From positions 117,188,542 to 117,252,541 of the forward strand of contig OW121743.1 of the NCBI GenBank assembly GCA_933228675.1: DNA of 64,000 nt. Reading direction: 5' to 3'. The stretch is from Stomorhina lunata. Taxonomy: Eukaryota; Arthropoda; Insecta; Diptera; Rhiniidae. The notes beneath the pieces are model-generated. The model was not told where the DNA came from, ran no database searches, and saw nothing but the letters and a program-made list of their open reading frames with translations. Both the position numbers and the translations under genes were made by a program. Shown piece after piece: positions 1 through 12,625 of the stretch (position 1 is the stretch's first letter; each line of letters begins with the position of its first letter).

Positions 1-150
1 GATTTTCTATAGAAAATTTTTTAAGATTTTCTATAGAAAATTTTTTAAGATTTTCTATAGAAATTTTTTTAAGATTTAAGAAAATGTGAAAAAAATTTTC
101 TATAGAAAATCCGAAAAAAATTTCTAAAGAAAATTTTCATTAGAAAATTT
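1..150. repeat. 24-bp TCTATAGA satellite, cut by window start
   Basis: Three head-to-tail copies of a 24-bp unit are visible: the CTATAG core occurs at 7, 31 and 55. The array then decays over about 90 bp into related A/T-rich sequence with one more CTATAG core near 101. The unit is TTTTCTATAGAAAA plus a short TTTTTAAGA linker. Its left end is outside the window. It is the shortest period among the related arrays here. Confidence 0.8.
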
Positions 151-179
151 TTATTTTCTCTCTATTAGAATTTGGATAT

Positions 180-1410
180 TTGGTATTTTCTTTAAGAAAT
201 TTTTTCCTGGGTTATTTATTTCCCACATATTTTTAGCTCCAATATTCAATTATTGCTCATATGAAATTTTCTAAAACCCAGAACATCTTAACGTCATTCA
301 ACAGTTTTTTTTAGAAAATTTTCTAAGATTTTTTATTTTTTGGTATTTTCTAAAAAGAAATAAATTGTGTTTTAAGCTTTCAGTTTTTTTCTTTTGATTT
401 AGAGAAGATTTTTCTGGTTTCTGTAATAAATTTTTGTTATTTCTAAATTTAATTTAGAAAGTATTTAGTTTATAATAAACCAAGAGGGAAAAATACTTTA
501 GACAAGGTTTATTAAGAGTTATTAAAAAATGTTCTCATGTGTAAAATAAATTAAATTTTACAGTAGAAGTTTGGTCAAATATCAGGTAATTTAAGAAATT
601 AAAGAAATATATAAACAAATTTTAGAAAATTAAAAAAATAACACCTTCTCTTCTCGTGTGGCTTTTTGGGATAATTCATAATTTACAAATTACAGATCTG
701 AATCAAGGAAATTAAATCTCACTTCACTTTATCCTGAGTGACTTTCCAAAGCAACCTTTAAAAATTTTCCTTATATTTAATTATATACAAATACCGAGAC
801 AACATTGCTAAAGTATCCGGTTGATTGTTTTAAATATAATATTTTCAATTAGTTCTATTATTACAAAGACAAAAGAATTTATTAATAATTTTTTCGTTTA
901 CATAAAAACTCCTCAATATTTTCCTAGAGATACTTGGAAATTTTAATTTATCAATATCTATGGGATTATAAATTTTGAAAAACAATTAAATCCTCTCATG
1001 ACTTGAAGGCATTATGTATTTTTAATGAAATAAATCAATCAGAATTGTTTGTTTTTGTTACACGTTCAATTTCCCAAAAACTATGAGATTAATTAAAAAC
1101 TATTATTTTAAGTGATTTATTTCGATTGTTTTATTTTGTGGTAGAATTAATTAAAAATCTGTTTTTATTATTATCTTTTGAGGTATTTAAAATATTTTGT
1201 TTTTAAGGAAATTTGTAATTTTATAATGAAATGGAAACAAAAAGGTAATTTAATCAAGTTTCATTTGAATTTTGATTTACATGGGGAGCGTATGAGTATT
1301 TGGAAATTTGTGTGAAAATTAAATTTGATATTACGTATACGCCGCCATTGGTCTTAGTAACTAAATCTGTTGGTTTTTTAGAAATCAGAAATAACTACAT
1401 ATCTTTGTGA
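180..1410. other. AT-rich DNA without a recognised gene
   Basis: I see no ORF, tandem repeat or RNA gene. A few isolated satellite-like scraps occur near 305-350. The rest looks single-copy. Confidence 0.5.
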
Positions 1411-1414
1411 TAAA

Positions 1415-3290
1415 TTGTTTTTATAGAAAATTTTTTTCTTTAAAAATATAGAAATTTATAAATAAATAGCAAAATTTTTGTTATAAACAATTTTTTTTAT
1501 AGAAAAATTTTCTTAAGAAAAATTTTTTTATAGAAAAAAAATATTTTATATAGACGAAATTTCGGTAAAAAAACTTTTTCTATAGAAAAAAAAAATCGTT
1601 AACAAATTTTTTCTATAGAAAAATTTCGTTAAAAATTTTTTTCTATAGAAAAAATTTCGTTGAAAAAATTTTCTATAGAAAAAAATTTTTTTTTACGAAA
1701 ATTTTTTTATAGAAAAATTTTTTTTTACGAAAATTTTTTTTATAGAAAAAATTTTTTAGCGAAAATTTTCGCTAAAAAAATTTTTTCTATAGAAAAATTT
1801 TTGGTAAAAAAATTTTTTCTGTAGAAAAATTTTCGCAAAAAAAAATTTTTCTATAGATAAATTTTCGCTAAAAAATTTTCTTCTATAGAAAAATTTTCGC
1901 TAAAAAAATTTTTTCTATAGAAAAATTTTCGTTAAAAAATTTTTTCCTGTAGAAATATTTTCGTAAAAAAATTTTTTCCTATAGAAAAATTTTCGTTAAA
2001 AAGATTTTTTCTATAGAAAAATTTTCGTTAAAAAGATTTTTTCTATAGAAAAGTTTTCGTTAAAAACTTTTTTCTATAGAAAAATTTTCGTAAAAAAAAA
2101 TTTTTCTATAAAAAAATTTTCGTAAAAAAAAATTTTTTCTATAGAAAAATGTTCGTAAAAAAAAATTTTTTCTATAGAAAAATTTTCCTAAAAAAACTAA
2201 TTTTTCTATAAAAAAAATTTTCGTAAAAAAAAATTTTTATAGAAATTTTTTCATTAAAGAATTTTTCTATAGAAAAACTTTCGTTAAAAGGATTTTTTCT
2301 ATAAAAAAAAACTTTTGTTAAAAAAATTTTTTCTATACAAACATTTTTCGTAAAAAAATTTTTTCTATACAAAAATTTTCTACAGAAAAATTTTTTCTAT
2401 AGAAAAATTTTCGTTAGAAAAATTTTTTCTATAAAAAAATTTTCGTTAGAAAAATTTTTTCTACAGAAAAATTTTCTTTAGAAAATTTTTTCTATAGAAA
2501 AATTTTCTTTAGAAAAATTTTTTCTATAGAAAAATTTTCGTTAAAAAAATTTTTTCTATAGAAAAATTTTCGTTAAAAAAATTTTTTCTATAGAAAAATT
2601 TTCGTTAAAAAAATTTTTTCTATAGAAAAATTTTCGTTAAATAAAATTTTTTCTATAGAAAAATTTTAGTTAAAAAAAATTTTTTCTATAGAAAAATTTT
2701 CGTTAAAAAAATTGTTTCTACAGAAAAATTTTCGTTAAAAAAATTTTTTCTACAGAAAAATTTTCGTTAAAAAAATTTTTTCTACAGAAAAATTTTCGTT
2801 AAAAAAATTTTTTCTATAGAAAAATTTTCGTTAAAAAAATTTTTTCTATAGAAAAATTTTCGTTAAGAAAATTTTTTCTATAGAACAATTTTCGTTAAAA
2901 AAATTTTTTCTATAGAAAAATTTTCGTTAAAAAATTTTTTCTATAGAAAATTTTTCGTTAAAAAATTTTTTCTATAGAAAATTTTTCATTAAAAAATTTT
3001 TTCTATAGAAAATTTTTCGTTAAAAAATTTTTTCTATAGAAAATTTTTCGATAAAAAATTTTTTCTATAGAAAATTTTTCGTTAAAAAATTTTTTCTATA
3101 GAAAATTTTTCGTTAAAAAATTTTTTTCTATAGAAAAATTTTCGTTAAAAAATTTTTTTCTATAGAAAAATTTTCGTTAAAAAAATTTTTTTATAGAAAA
3201 ATTTTCGTTTACAAATTTTTCTATAGAAAAATTTTCGTTAAAAAATTTTTCAATTTTCGTTAGAAAAATTGTTTCTAAAGCAAAATTTTT
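1415..3290. repeat. 31/32-bp TCTATAGA satellite array (CGTTAAAA linker)
   Basis: Head-to-tail units carry the dyad TTTTTCTATAGAAAAATTTT followed by a CGTTAAAAAA linker. Around 2588-2620 the CTATAG cores are 32 bp apart; around 2940-3120 the unit is 31 bp because one A is missing. Variants such as CGCTAAA (about 1760-1920), CGTAAAA (2080-2230) and CTTTAGA (2470-2520) occur in runs, as expected from local unequal exchange. Both edges fade gradually into diverged copies. The same monomer type returns at 55.6-57.7 kb and, with CGTTATAAAA, at 62.7-64.0 kb. Confidence 0.93.
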
Positions 3291-3299
3291 CCGAATATT

Positions 3300-4975
3300 T
3301 TTGGATTCTAATTTCTTTTAATATAGAAATTTTGAAATATTGTTTACAAAATATTTTAATATTTATTTTGTTTCAAGCCGCCTTTGTAGACTGTAACCAA
3401 AAATATCACACACTAAAACCAAAAACAAAAACCCATTTATAAAACATGGAATGCGTATCTCCTCTGGCACTCAAAAATGCAAAATGACGAAAAACAAAAG
3501 GAAAAGGGATATGAAATGTTGAAGTGGTTAATGGATACAACAAACATGTGGCACTTTTAACACTTTTTTTAGCTGTCCGTTCATTTGAATGTCCGTCTGT
3601 TGTGAGTGTGTGTGTTTTTGAATTTAAATTTAAATAAATGAAAATGTTTGTTTTGCAAAGTGTGTGTGTGTGTGAGAAGAGGACGAGTTTCCTCTCGTGT
3701 AAAACGAGATCACCACCAGCTGCGGCTAAAAGTTTAGTTCATTTTTCAATGTTTGCTTTAGGGTTTTCATATTTTTTGTTGTCTATATTATTTGGTCATA
3801 ATACACCAAAAAAAGGCCTAAAAAATATATACAAATATAAGTTTTTCTGTGGCTTAAAAATAGATGTATTTACACTTTTAAACATAAATAAAAAATTATA
3901 ATTTACATTGTTTTAAACCGAGAGTTTTTTGTTGGTCTTTTGCATTCGAAAATCTTTTCAAAAAAACAACAAGTTGTAAAATTTAAAAGAAAAAATGGTT
4001 TAACCATTTTTTGGTCTTAAATTTGTTTGCAGAAAATACTTCAGTTTTTTGCTGTTTATTTTTTATTATTAAAACAAAGGAGTTAAGTTCATTTAAGTGG
4101 AACATTTGTTAAAGTTACGAAAAGAGGATATTGCTAAACGCGATAAAACTTTTATTAAAATTTATGCGTTAACGTTTATGTTACCCCATCAGTTGTGGTG
4201 GCCTTAATGGTGGAGTTCATTTAAAAATCATAAATTATTTTAAATCGCTTGGAAATGGAAAAACTTTTGAAATTCTCTGTAGTGTGAACATTATATTTAA
4301 TACTGAAGAAAAGATAGTTAACGTAACCAATGGACAACATAAGACTGGGGGATTAAAGTTAAGCCAGTAGAAGAGAAACTGATAAGGGCTAATTTTATAT
4401 TATAACTTGCAAAAATTCTTCACACAAGGGTCATCCGATCATTTTTTTAAACAAAAATTTCTTTAGGAAATCTAAAATATTGTATTTTATAAGATGGAAT
4501 TAAAATTTTTAAAACAAAATGTAAAGAGAAAATTTTAATAACGAAAAATTAAAAAAACAAACTTTGAAAACCAAAAATATGGAAGACAAAAATTTGTAAT
4601 TCTTTGAAAAGATTAAGAAAATAGTAACAATTTCTTTTTAAAACAATAAAAAATTTGTATAAGATTTTAAACTAAAAAATTTTGTACAAATTAATTTCTT
4701 TACAAAAAATTTTTTCCACTTAAATTTATATTCGAAAATTTTCTATGGAGGAACGAACAAACAAAAATTTAAAAATGTTTTCTATTAAAAATTATAAAAA
4801 TTTCTATAGAAAACATTTTTAAAGCAAAAATTTGATATGAAGAAATTTTTAATTTTTTTTTATGTGGAAAATTTTCTTATAGAAAAAATTTAAAAATTTT
4901 ATAAAAAAATATTATGCCTAAATCTTGATACAGGCTAAATCTTTTTCTATGTTTTAATCTATTTTTTTTTCTATA
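3300..4975. other. AT-rich spacer with small TG runs and scattered satellite scraps
   Basis: No gene is supported. Short TG microsatellites lie at about 3602-3616 and 3659-3674. An 87-codon ORF over this TG run (3638-3901) has no recognisable domain. Scattered satellite-like A/T blocks occur at about 4730-4905. Near 4910-4985 are diverged TCTATGTTTTA / TCTATATTTTA words that lead into the 12-bp array. Confidence 0.5.
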
Positions 4976-4980
4976 TTTTA

Positions 4981-7900
4981 GTTAATGTCTTAGTCTATGT
5001 CTTAGTGTATGTCTTAGTCTATGTCTTAGTCTATGTCTTAGTCTATGTCTTAGTCTATGTCTTAGTCTATGTCTTAGTCTATGTCTTAGTCTATGTCTTA
5101 GTCTATGTCTTAGTCTATGTCTTAGTCTATGTCTTAGTCTATGTCTTAGTCTATGTCTTAGTCTATGTCTTAGTCTATGTCTTAGTCTATGTCTTAGTCT
5201 ATGTCTTAGTCTATGTCTTAGTCTATGTCTTAGTCTATGTCTTAGTCTATGTCTTAGTCTATGTCTTAGTCTATGTCTTAGTCTATGTCTTAGTCTATGT
5301 CTTAGTCTATGTCTTAGTCTATGTCTTAGTCTATGTCTTAGTCTATGTCTTAGTCTATGTCTTAGTCTATGTCTTAGTCTATGTCTTAGTCTATGTCTTA
5401 GTCTATGTCTTAGTCTATGTCTTAGTCTATGTCTTAGTCTATGTCTTAGTCTATGTCTTAGTCAATGTATTAGTCTATGTCTTAGTCTATGTCTTAGTCT
5501 ATGTCTTAGTCTATGTCTTAGTCTATGTCTTAGTCTATGTCTTAGTCTATGTCTTAGTCTATGTCTTAGTCTATGTCTTAGTCTATGTCTTAGTCTATGT
5601 CTTAGTCTATGTCTTAGTCTATGTCTTAGTCTCTGTCTTAGTCTATGTCTTAGTCTATGTCTTAGTCTATGTCTTAGTCTATGTCTTAGTCTATGTCTTA
5701 GTCTATGTCTTAGTCTATGTCTTAGTCTATGTCTTAGTCTATGTCTTAGTCTATGTCTTAGTCTATGTCTTAGTCTATGTCTTAGTCTATGTCTTAGTCT
5801 ATGTCTTAGTCTATGTCTTAGTCTATGTCTTAGTCTATGTCTTAGTCTATGTCTTAGTCTATGTCTTAGTCTATGTCTTAGTCTATGTCTTAGTCTATGT
5901 CTTAGTCTATGTCTAAGTCTATGTCTATGTCTAAGTCTAAGTCTAAGTCTAAGTCTATGTCTTAGTCTATGTCGTAGTCTATGTCTTAGTCTATGTCTTA
6001 GTCTATGTCTTAGTCTATGTCTTAGTCTATGTCTTAGTCTATGTCTTAGTCTATGTCTTAGTCTATGTCTTAGTCTATGTCTTAGTCTATGTCTTAGTCT
6101 ATGTCTTAGTCTATGTCTTAGTCTATGTCTTAGTCTATGTCTTAGTCTATGTCTTAGTCTATGTCTTAGTCTATGTCTTAGTCTATGTCTTAGTCTATGT
6201 CTTAGTCTATGTCTTAGTCTATGTCTTAGTCTATGTCTTAGTCTATGTCTTAGTCTATGTCTTAGTATATGTCTTAGTCTATGTCTTAGTCTATGTCTTA
6301 GTCTATGTCTTAGTCTATGTCTTAGTCTATGTCTTAGTCTATGTCTTAGTCTATGTCTTAGTCTATGTCTTAGTCTATGTCTTAGTCTATGTCTTAGTCT
6401 ATGTCTTAGTCTATGTCTTAGTCTATGTCTTAGTCTATGTCTTAGTCTATGTCTTAGTCTATGTCTTAGTCTATGTCTTAGTCTATGTCTTAGTCTATGT
6501 CTTAGTCTATGTCTTAGTCTATGTCTTAGTCTATGTCTTAGTCTATGTCTTAGTCTATGTCTTAGTCTATGTCTTAGTCTATGTCTTAGTCTATGTCTTA
6601 GTCTATGTCTTAGTCTATGTCTTAGTCTATGTCTTAGTCTATGTCTTAGTCTATGTCTTAGTCTATGTCTTAGTCTATGTCTTAGTCTATGTCTTAGTCT
6701 ATGTCTTAGTCTATGTCTTAGTCTATGTCTTAGTCTATGTCTTAGTCTATGTCTTAGTCTATGTCTTAGTCTATGTCTTAGTCTATGTCTTAGTCTATGT
6801 CTTAGTCTATGTCTTAGTCTATGTCTTAGTCTATGTCTTAGTCTATGTCTTAGTCTATGTCTTAGTCTATGTCTTAGTCTATGTCTTAGTCTATGTCTTA
6901 GTCTATGTCTTAGTCTATGTCTTAGTCTATGTCTTAGTCTATGTCTTAGTCTATGTCTTAGTCTATGTCTTAGTCTATGTCTTAGTCTATGTCTTAGTCT
7001 ATGTCTTAGTCTATGTCTTAGTCTATGTCTTAGTCTATGTCTTAGTCTATGTCTTAGTCTATGTCTTAGTCTATGTCTTAGTCTATGTCTTAGTCTATGT
7101 CTTAGTCTATGTCTTAGTCTATGTCTTAGTCTATGTCTTAGTCTATGTCTTAGTCTATGTCTTAGTCTATGTCTTAGTCTATGTCTTAGTCTATGTCTTA
7201 GTCTATGTCTTAGTCTATGTCTTAGTCTATGTCTTAGTCTATGTCTTAGTCTATGTCTTAGTCTATGTCTTAGTCTATGTCTTAGTCTATGTCTTAGTCT
7301 ATGTCTTAGTCTATGTCTTAGTCTATGTCTTAGTCTATGTCTTAGTCTATGTCTTAGTCTATGTCTTAGTCTATGTCTTAGTCTATGTCTTAGTCTATGT
7401 CTTAGTCTATGTCTTAGTCTATGTCTTAGTCTATGTCTTAGTCTATGTCTTAGTCTATGTCTTAGTCTATGTCTTAGTCTATGTCTTAGTCTATGTCTTA
7501 GTCTATGTCTTAGTCTATGTCTTAGTCTATGTCTTAGTCTATGTCTTAGTCTATGTCTTAGTCTATGTCTTAGTCTATGTCTTAGTCTATGTCTTAGTCT
7601 ATGTCTTAGTCTATGTCTTAGTCTATGTCTTAGTCTATGTCTTAGTCTATGTCTTAGTCTATGTCTTAGTCTATGTCTTAGTCTATGTCTTAGTCTATGT
7701 CTTAGTCTATGTCTTAGTCTATGTCTTAGTCTATGTCTTAGTCTATGTCTTAGTCTATGTCTTAGTCTATGTCTTAGTCTATGTCTTAGTCTATGTCTTA
7801 GTCTATGTCTTAGTCTATGTCTTAGTCTATGTCTTAGTCTATGTCTTAGTCTATGTCTTAGTCTATGTCTTAGTCTATGTCTTAGTCTATGTCTTAGTCT

Positions 7901-8334
7901 ATGTCTTAGTCTATGTCTTAGTCTATGTCTTAGTCTATGTCTTAGTCTATGTCTTAGTCTATGTCTTAGTCTATGTCTTAGTCTATGTCTTAGTCTATGT
8001 CTTAGTCTATGTCTTAGTCTATGTCTTAGTCTATGTCTTAGTCTATGTCTTAGTCTATGTCTTAGTCTATGTCTTAGTCTATGTCTTAGTCTATGTCTTA
8101 GTCTATGTCTTAGTCTATGTCTTAGTCTATGTCTTAGTCTATGTCTTAGTCTATGTCTTAGTCTATGTCTTAGTCTATGTCTTAGTCTATGTCTTAGTCT
8201 ATATCTTAGTCTATGTCCTAGTCTATGACTTAGTCTATGTCATAGTCTATGTCATAGTCTATGTCTTAGTCTATGTCTTAGTCTATGTCTTAGTCTATTT
8301 CTTAGTCTATGTCTTAGTCAATTACATAGTCAAT
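4981..8334. repeat. 12-bp satellite (GTCTATGTCTTA)n, about 279 units
   Basis: A 3.35-kb uninterrupted run of a 12-bp unit. The number of units is length divided by 12. Few variants exist in the left third: GTCAATGTATTA near 5461, CTCTGTC near 5631, a scrambled patch at about 5911-5957, GTCGTAG near 5973 and AGTATATG near 6267. From about 6270 to about 8200 I see no substitution, i.e. about 160 identical copies. The right end (8203-8334) again has variants. Because 12 is a multiple of 3, several frames have no stop, which yields an artefactual 303-codon ORF (VYVL)n. The unit is unrelated to the 31-bp arrays. Confidence 0.97.
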
Positions 8335-8339
8335 GATTG

Positions 8340-9714
8340 TGTCATGTAGAAGAGGAATATTTTTGTGGTCAACAGAAACCAGACTTATTTGGAAAATTAT
8401 TTAATTAAATTCTGACAAATTGTTTTCACTATTAATTATTCATTTAAATATTTGCTTTATTAAACAAGTGTTGGATGGGCGAATATTGTTTCAAAAATTT
8501 TCCAGTGTCAGTCGATATTTGTTTGAGGTTTTTTCATGGAATTCCTCATCTGGAATCAACTTTGAATATTGAGCCATATACTGACCGCACACGGACACAT
8601 TAAGTTTCAATGAAAATAGTTAAAATCATTTTAATATTATTGACTAATGTATCATTTAACCTCAAAACTACTGAAACATAAAGAATTTTCATGGTGTGTA
8701 ATTTACGTTTAATTGTGGTAAGATGATAAAATTGTTTTCCAAAAATGTTTTAAAATTCACATAAATTCATAGGATACCCGAGCGTATGATTATTACAGGG
8801 TCATTATATAATTGCAATTATCACTCATACGCACCAGAATTCACCCAAATAGTTTTTGGAGTAAATTTCAATTTCCACCTCTAGGATGTAAATTTTTAAT
8901 AAATTTCATACACAAGCCACAACAACAAAGAATCATTATTTATTACATAAATTAATAATTTTATAACAAAACTGAAAAATAAATACAATGAACAAATTTT
9001 TAAATGCCAAAGGGAAGAATTAAAAATACCTCATGTTAAAGCTCAAAACGTTAAGACAAGTGGAAAATCATAAGCCAGGGGATAGGGCCTGTATCAAAAA
9101 CCATGAGAAATAAATATCAAAAACACTTAAAACTCGAATTGAATATGAATGAATGGCATGTCTTTGCATGTCTTTCCGAAAAACAAATATGGCAATGATA
9201 AATGTTATCAATTTCTCTTTTATGTAAAGTCTGTTGTTCTTGTTATTGTTTTGTTTAAATATAAAATGTGGTTCTTGTGGTTGTTTTTGTTCTTCTCTGT
9301 TGATTTTTTGTTAACATTAATTTTTATTTAAAACATGTCAACTGCTTATTTACAGTTTATTCTTTACGAAACCGAAAAATTTTCTTACAGATTTGCTGGT
9401 ATGAAAATTGTAAACCGCAAACACACAAAATCACGTAAATACATATCTTTATATTTAACAACAATAAAAATGTTGTGTTTCTGAAAAAAATCTTGTTACA
9501 ATAATGAAATTATTATGGTAAATATTTAACAATAGGAGCCTAAATGTAGGCAGTAGTTTAAATGCAATTTCCCACAAATTTTACATTAAAACAATCAGAG
9601 CTTGTATTCGGCTTTGCCAAATCTTATATACCCACCATAAAGTATTATAAAACTTAAAAATATAAATAATAATCACTTTTTTAAAATTTCATGATCGAAA
9701 TTTAATAACTAAAA
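8340..9714. other. AT-rich spacer with a small interspersed-repeat scrap
   Basis: No gene is supported; a 60-codon ORF at 9149-9331 is unremarkable and hydrophobic. The only recognisable piece is the repeat remnant at about 9600-9650, listed separately. Confidence 0.5.
9600..9650 (+). mobile_element. 5'-end scrap of the TTCGGCTGTGCCGAA interspersed repeat
   Basis: The stretch CTTGTATTCGGCTTTGCC..ATATACCCACCAT matches the start of the longer copy at 37455, where the hairpin reads TTCGGC-TGT-GCCGAA. Here the right arm is GCCAAA, so the hairpin is partly lost. Only about 50 bp are recognisable. Confidence 0.65.
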
Positions 9715-12625
9715 TATTTCTATAGAAAAATTTTAAACGATTTTTTTTTCAGGAAAAATTGTGAGAACAAACCTTTTAGAAAAAATTTTAAGAACGAATA
9801 TTTTTCCACATAAATAAATTTTATAATGAAAATTTTTCTATATAAGTAGTTATGTAATAAAAATTTTACGAACGAAAATTTGTTTAAAAAAAATTTTAGA
9901 TCAAAATTTAATAAGAAACATTTCTCTATTTTCTTTAGAAAAAAATTTAAGAACAACAATTTTTTTATAGAAAAAATTTTAAGAACGGAATTTTACTTGA
10001 AAAAAAAAAACAAATTTTCTATAAAAATAATTTTGTAACAAAAATAAAAAAAATTTATAAGGAAAATTTTAAGAACTAAAATTTTGCTATGGAAAAAATT
10101 TTAAGAACAAATGTTTTTATAGAAAAAAAAACCAAATAAAGAAATTTATATAATTTTTCTATAGAAATTTTTTTTATAGAAACATTTTAAAAAAAGAAAA
10201 TTTTTCTATAAAAAATTTAAAAATCAAAAATTTTTCTGTAAAAAACCTTTAAAGAACGAAAATTTTTCTATAGAAAAATTTTCAATAGAAAAAATTTTAA
10301 GAACGAAAATTTTTCTATGGAAAATATTTTAAGAACAAAAATTTTTTATAGAAAAAATTTTAAGAACGAAAATTTTTCTCTAGAAAAATTTTTGAGAAAG
10401 AAAATATCTCTATAGAAAATTCTATAGAAAATTTTTTTTAGAACAAAAATGTTTCTATAGAAAAATTTTTGAGAAAGAAAATCACTCTATAGAATAATTT
10501 TTAAGAACGAAAATTTTTCTGTAGAATAATTTTTAAGAACGAAAATTTTTCTATAGAAAAATTTTTAGGAACGAAAATTTTTCTATAGAAAAATTTTTAA
10601 GAACGAAAATTTTTCCATAGAAAAATTTTTAAGAACGAAAATTTTTCTATAGAAAAATTTTTTAGAACGAAAATTTTTCTATAGAAAAATTTTTAAGAAC
10701 GAAAATTTTTCTATAGAAAAATTTATAAGAACGAAGATATTTATATAGAAAAATTGTTAAGAACGAAAATTTTTCTATAGAAAAATTTTTAAGAACAAAA
10801 ATTTTTTATAGAAAAATTTTTAAGCACAAAAATTTTTGTATAGAAAAATTTTTAAGAACGAAAATTTTTCAATAGAAAAATTTTTAAGAACGAAAATTTT
10901 TCTATAGAAAAATTTTTAAGAACAAAAATTTTTCTTTAGAAAAATTTTTAAGAACGAAAATTTTTCTATAGAAAAATTTGTAAGAACGAAAATTTTTTAT
11001 AGAAAAATTTTTAAGCACAAAAATGTTTGTATAGAAAAATTTTTAAGAACGAAAATTTTGCTATAGAAAAATTTTTAAAAACTAAAATTTTTCTATAGAA
11101 AAATTTTTAAGAACGAAAATTTTTCTATAGAAAAATTTATAAGAACGAAGATTTTTCTATAGAAAAATTTTTAAGAACGAAAATTTTTCTATAGAAAAAT
11201 TTTTAAGAACAAAAATTTTTTATAGAAAAAATTTTAAGCACAAAAATTTTTGTATAGAAAAATTTTTAAGAACGAAAATTTTTCAATAGAAAAATTTTTA
11301 AGAATGAAAATTTTTCTATAGAAAAATTTTTAAGAACAAAAATGTTTCTTTAGAAAAATTTTTAAGAATGAAAATTTTTAAGAACGAAAATTTTTTATAG
11401 AAAAATTTTTAAGAACGAAAATTTTTCAATAGAAAAATTTTTAAGAACAAAAATTTTTCTTTAGAAAAATTTTTAAGAACGAAAATTTTTCTATAGAAAA
11501 ATTTTTAAGAACGAAAATTTTTCTATACAAAAATTTTTAAGAACGAAAATTTTTCTATAGAAAAATTTTTAAGAACGAAAATTTTTCTATAGAAAAATTT
11601 TTAAGAACGAAAATTTTGCTATAGAAAAATTTTTAAAAACGAAAATTTTTCTATAGAAAAATTTTTAAGAACGAAAATTTTTCTATAGAAAAATTTATAA
11701 GAACGAAGATTTTTCTATAGAAAAATTTTTAAGAACGAAAATTTTTCTATAGAAAAATTTTTAAGAACAAAAATTTTTTATAGAAAAATTTTTAAGCACA
11801 AAAATTTTTGTATAGAAAAATTTTCAAGAACGAAAATTTTTCAATAGAAAAATTTTTAAGAACGAAAATTTTTCTATAGAAAAATTTTTAAGAACAAAAA
11901 TGTTTCTTTAGAAAAATTTTTAAGAACGAAAATTTTTCTATAGAAAAATTTTTAAGAACGAAAATTTTTTATAGAAAAATTTTTAAGCACAAAAATGTTT
12001 GTATAGTAAAATTTTTAAGCACAAAAATGTTTGTATAGAAAAATTTTTAAGAACGAAAATTTTTCTATAGAAAAATTTTTAAGAACGAAAATTTTTCTAT
12101 AGAAAAATTTTTAAGAACGAAAATTTTTCTATAGAAAAATTTTTAAGAACGAAAATTTTTCTATAGAAAAATTTTTAAGAACGAAAATTTTTCTATAGAA
12201 AAATTTTTAAGAACGAAAATTTTTCTATACAAAAATTTTTAAGAACGAAAATTTTTCTATAGAAAAATTTTTAAGAACGAAAATTTTTCTATAGAAAAAT
12301 TTTTAAGAACGAAAATTTTTCTATAGAAAAATTTTCAAGAACGAAAATTTTTCTATAGAAACATTTTGAAGAACGAAAATTTTTCTATAGAAACATTTTG
12401 AAGAACGAAAATTTTTCTATAGAAGAATTTTTAAGAATGAAAATTTTTTATAGAAAAATTTTTAAGAACGAAAATTTTTCTATAGAAAAATTTTTAAGTA
12501 CGAAAATTTTTCTATAGAAAAATTTTTAAGAACGAAAATTTTTCTATAGAAACATTTTTAAGAACGAAAATTTTTGTAAAGAAAAATTTTTAAGAACGAA
12601 AATTTTTCTATCGAAAAATTTTATA
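9715..12625. repeat. 32-bp TCTATAGA satellite array (AAGAACGAAAA linker)
   Basis: About 2.9 kb of head-to-tail 32-bp units made of linker AAGAACGAAAA, T-run, CTATAG, A-run, T-run. Period read at 12081-12113. The first 700 bp are strongly diverged, the centre and right are regular. A larger-scale repeat is visible: a block of variant units (GAACGAAGAT, AAGCACAAAAATTTTTGTATAG, CAATAG, CTTTAG) recurs in the same order near 10730-10990, 11140-11350 and 11690-11930, suggesting duplication of multi-unit segments. Confidence 0.93.

Noticed and set aside
3638..3901. 87-codon ORF as a small gene
   Set aside because: It includes a TG microsatellite read as VCVCE, has no domain, and the surrounding sequence shows no gene features I can defend.
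5005..5916. 303-codon ORF (VYVL)n
   Set aside because: It is a by-product of a 12-bp satellite whose length is a multiple of three; other frames are open too and nothing else suggests a protein.
4981..8334. Telomeric repeat because of TTAG words
   Set aside because: The unit is 12 bp (GTCTATGTCTTA), not TTAGG, and flies lack TTAGG telomeres.
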